Positions 61,971 through 64,000 of a DNA stretch of 64,000 nt are shown here, in pieces; the stretch's first letter is position 1; every line of letters starts with the position of its first letter. The DNA is from Macrobrachium rosenbergii. Its lineage: Eukaryota > Arthropoda > Malacostraca > Decapoda > Palaemonidae. The stretch lies in assembly GCF_040412425.1 (NCBI RefSeq), contig NC_089766.1, positions 17,858,901 to 17,922,900 of the forward strand. The letters are read 5' to 3'. The notes beneath the pieces are model-generated. The model saw nothing but the letters and a program-made list of their open reading frames with translations. It ran no database searches and was not told the DNA's origin. Both the position numbers and the translations under genes were made by a program.

Positions 61971-62659
61971 GTAAACCTGACATATACTGTATATTTTGCT
62001 TCTGAGAGCATATACAATGTTCCATTCACGATCAAGAATGGGAATCAAGCAAGGGCATAGAGAAGGATAAGTGTTTTGGGTAATTTTTCTTGATAGTTAC
62101 CCATAAGACATAACGGTTTTGAAGTCCGTTTTCTTTGACATGAAGTAATAGAGAAAATTGTATGTTCATTTTGCATGACCGATTTTAATAAGGAAATACA
62201 GCTTTCATTTCTTTTACACAATTATAATATTTTTTGCGCGTAAAACTTGTCACTTGTTAACACTTTCTTTTTATCAAAAATACCAACTGAAAATATTGCT
62301 TGACTGAAAGACAATCTATTACGAAAATAGTCTACAAGGGAAAAATCGCAACATAAAAGTATTTTTATAACAAGTTAAAGTGGCATTAATTTTAACAATT
62401 TTGTATGTTTCAAAATTTTTAAAGTGCCATCTATTATTCTATTGCATAGTTGTCCTCGTACCTAGTATGTAAACAGAATAGGTCAGGTGTCCATTTTGTG
62501 AACTCATCTCCGATGAATGACAATTTTGGTGAGTACAATCAATATATTCGTAAGAATGCTATCCCTACAAATGACTGTTGGTTGTGATACTCGAGAAATT
62601 GAACAAGAACAACTTCCGGATTATTCCTACATACCCCTACACAAAGATATTTTTCCCCG
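61971..62659. other. Unassigned AT-rich DNA
   Basis: Nothing recognised. Confidence 0.5.
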
Positions 62660-62763
62660 TAGGTTTCCCCTAACCCAAGGTCGCAACCCAAGTTGGGTCG
62701 CCAAACCATTTCAGTGGGTCCCCAAGGGTTATAACTTTATGGGTTTATTATTCCCCAATACTC

Positions 62764-62765
<2 letters not shown>

Positions 62766-62817
<52 letters not shown>
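62766..62817. repeat. (ATT)n microsatellite
   Basis: Run of about 52 bp within the hAT remnant. Confidence 0.95.
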
Positions 62818-62952
62818 GAGAAAATATTGTATTAAAAATACATAATTCATTAATATCAAAATCTTAGATATTAATGAATTCAAAATAATGAAAAACTTCA
62901 TTACAATTTCATTTTGGGTAAAGGTTTACAAAGAAAAGCCGATTCTTGAGGT

Positions 62953-63216
62953 GAAGCCTTGAAAGCACTTCTTCCCTTTGCTACAACTTTCCTGTGTGAG
63001 GCAGGATTTTCAGGCCTTACAGTCACAAAGACAAAGTACAGAAACCGCCTGCAACCAAAAGATGACCTAAGATGCAGTCTATCATCAAATCACCCAGATT
63101 TGAGGAGCTGGTCAAAACACTTCAGTGTCAAGGTTCTCATTGATTGTAGTAGTAGTTTACTACATGTTAAGAAGGCTTGTATGAATAATTTTCCTTTTCT
63201 TCATCCACAGTGGTAA
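62953..63216 (+). pseudogene. hAT transposase C-terminus (ZBED5-like dimerisation region)
   Basis: Open frame reading EALKALLPFATTFLCEAGFS, GLTVTKTKYRNRLQPKDDLR and SLSSNHPDLRSW. The FxTTYLCExGFSxLTxxKTKxRNRL pattern is the C-terminal hAT dimerisation region of ZBED5-type transposases and their domesticated relatives. Upstream catalytic parts and the BED zinc finger are absent, and residues after about 63140 are not recognisable. Only about 60 residues are supported. It lies inside the hAT remnant and is surely a fragment. Confidence 0.75.
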
Positions 63217-63514
63217 ATCATAGTCTAATCATACATTTAATTTTATATCATGAAACGAAAACATTTGGGTTTTCTTTATGCTAGTTAATGTATTGTTTCG
63301 TTAAACTAAGGTATACTTAACTTCTTTCTAATGGATCATTATTAAGCAGATGTGCTACTTGCATTAATAAAAATCTCTGCATGTGACTTTCGTTTCTGTA
63401 ACACGTTTTCATAAGCATAATTATACAGAGAGAAACTGTTTATGAGGGCATGGGTCGCCATGGTTAATTTGGAGAAGATTTTGGGTCGCTGCCAAAAAAG
63501 GTTAAGAACCACTG

Positions 63515-64000
63515 CGCTAACACCTACGGACACCAGATTTCCCCTACCGTCGGGGAACCCCATTCGCGTGGCTTGCAACCCATGATTATTAGTTATTGTT
63601 TCGTTCTGACATCGTGTTATTTTGGTTCCATTCAGGTATATTAGCAGTCAGGCAAGGTGGGTATAAGAAAGGTGGTTGTATCTGGAGCGGAAGGAAATTT
63701 ACTAGTCGGCATCTCGTCTCGGCCCTGGCTAGGCCACGCCCCCTTTACACCCGTAGGTACTGTAGCCTGTGTGTGCAGTGCGCGGCACTCACACACCTTA
63801 CCAATAATACCTTAGCTTTGTTGTAGAGATCTTTTATTCAGTGAGGTCAGTTTTCATTCAAATAACGTAACCAGCTTTAACCTACAGCAAACAAAAAATA
63901 CGCGAGTTTAATATATAAGTTCGGTGAAGTGTTGCGTTTGCAATACAAGGAATCACTGAGCCTAATGAATGGAATTCAGAGATGTGATAATCACCATTAT
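63515..64000. other. Unassigned DNA to window end
   Basis: The bases right of the hAT end (CGCTAACA) would be its 8-bp target duplication, but there is no left partner. The ORF at 63596-63826 has no domain signal. Confidence 0.5.

Larger units (their letters stand above)
62660..63514 (+). mobile_element. hAT transposon remnant with right terminal inverted repeat
   Basis: The right end (63482-63514) reads TGGGTCGCTGCCAAAAAAGG then TTAAGAACCACTG; its reverse complement starts CAGTGGTTCTTAACC, a classic hAT end. Left of the (ATT)n array, GGTCGCAACCCAAGTTGGGT and CAGTGGGTCCCCAAGGG are typical subterminal hAT sequence. The transposase C-terminus lies in between. The left terminal repeat is not found. 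Confidence 0.7.

Overview
The window looks like repeat-dominated, non-coding nuclear DNA from a decapod crustacean (shrimp, prawn or crab type). This is inferred from very dense (AT)n, (CT)n/(GA)n, (TAA)n and (GATA)n microsatellites, tRNA-derived SINEs, Penelope-like elements and several other repeat families present as two or three diverged copies. I find no host protein gene, rRNA, tRNA gene or CRISPR array. Every coding stretch I can defend comes from a transposable element, and nearly all of them are broken.

Layout. 1-552 (minus): 5' part of a Gag-like ORF running off the left edge. 0.6-11.8 kb: unassigned DNA with microsatellites, an imperfect ~420-bp inverted repeat (7.7-8.1 kb) and a (TAA)n-tailed repeat (9.3 kb). 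11.9-12.3 kb: first of three copies of a ~400-bp element full of hairpins (others at 51.7 and 55.6 kb). 12,739-20,564: an LTR retrotransposon with two 1.13-kb LTRs, a tRNA-Arg-like primer site, a nine-copy 58-bp minisatellite in its leader, a frameshifted gag with CCHC knuckles and a protease remnant, but no reverse transcriptase or integrase. It sits inside an (AT)n microsatellite. 21.0-25.0 kb: dispersed repeats, a 630-bp palindrome made of LINE sequence, and a SINE. 26,760-27,895: a probable solo LTR of a related family, again flanked by (AT)n. 28.0-30.1 kb (minus): Penelope-like element with reverse transcriptase and a GIY-YIG remnant. 30.2-33.6 kb (minus): a LINE with AP-endonuclease, reverse transcriptase and a C-terminal zinc knuckle, ending in a (TATC)n tail. 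35.0-36.1 kb: two LINE 3' ends in (TAA)n arrays, one fused to a tRNA-like head with a short intact ORF. 38,776-42,494: a 31-monomer, 120-bp satellite with higher-order structure. 42.5-50.4 kb: unassigned DNA and microsatellites. 50.8-56.0 kb: SINE, hairpin elements, and a 312-bp hAT-type MITE with a perfect 8-bp target duplication. 56.7-60.55 kb: a decayed Ty3/Gypsy gag-pol with polypurine tract and the start of its 3' LTR. 60,628-60,903: a Tc1/mariner-type MITE in (AT)n. 62.7-63.5 kb: a hAT transposase remnant with its right terminal inverted repeat.

There is no operon-like cooperation between genes. The recurring theme is nesting: several elements are embedded in, or end in, simple-sequence arrays. 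The most notable items are the Gag-only LTR element with its E-box minisatellite, the three-copy multi-hairpin family, the tRNA-head/LINE-tail composite with an ORF, and the satellite's higher-order duplications. All family calls are from reading the sequence; no database search was possible.
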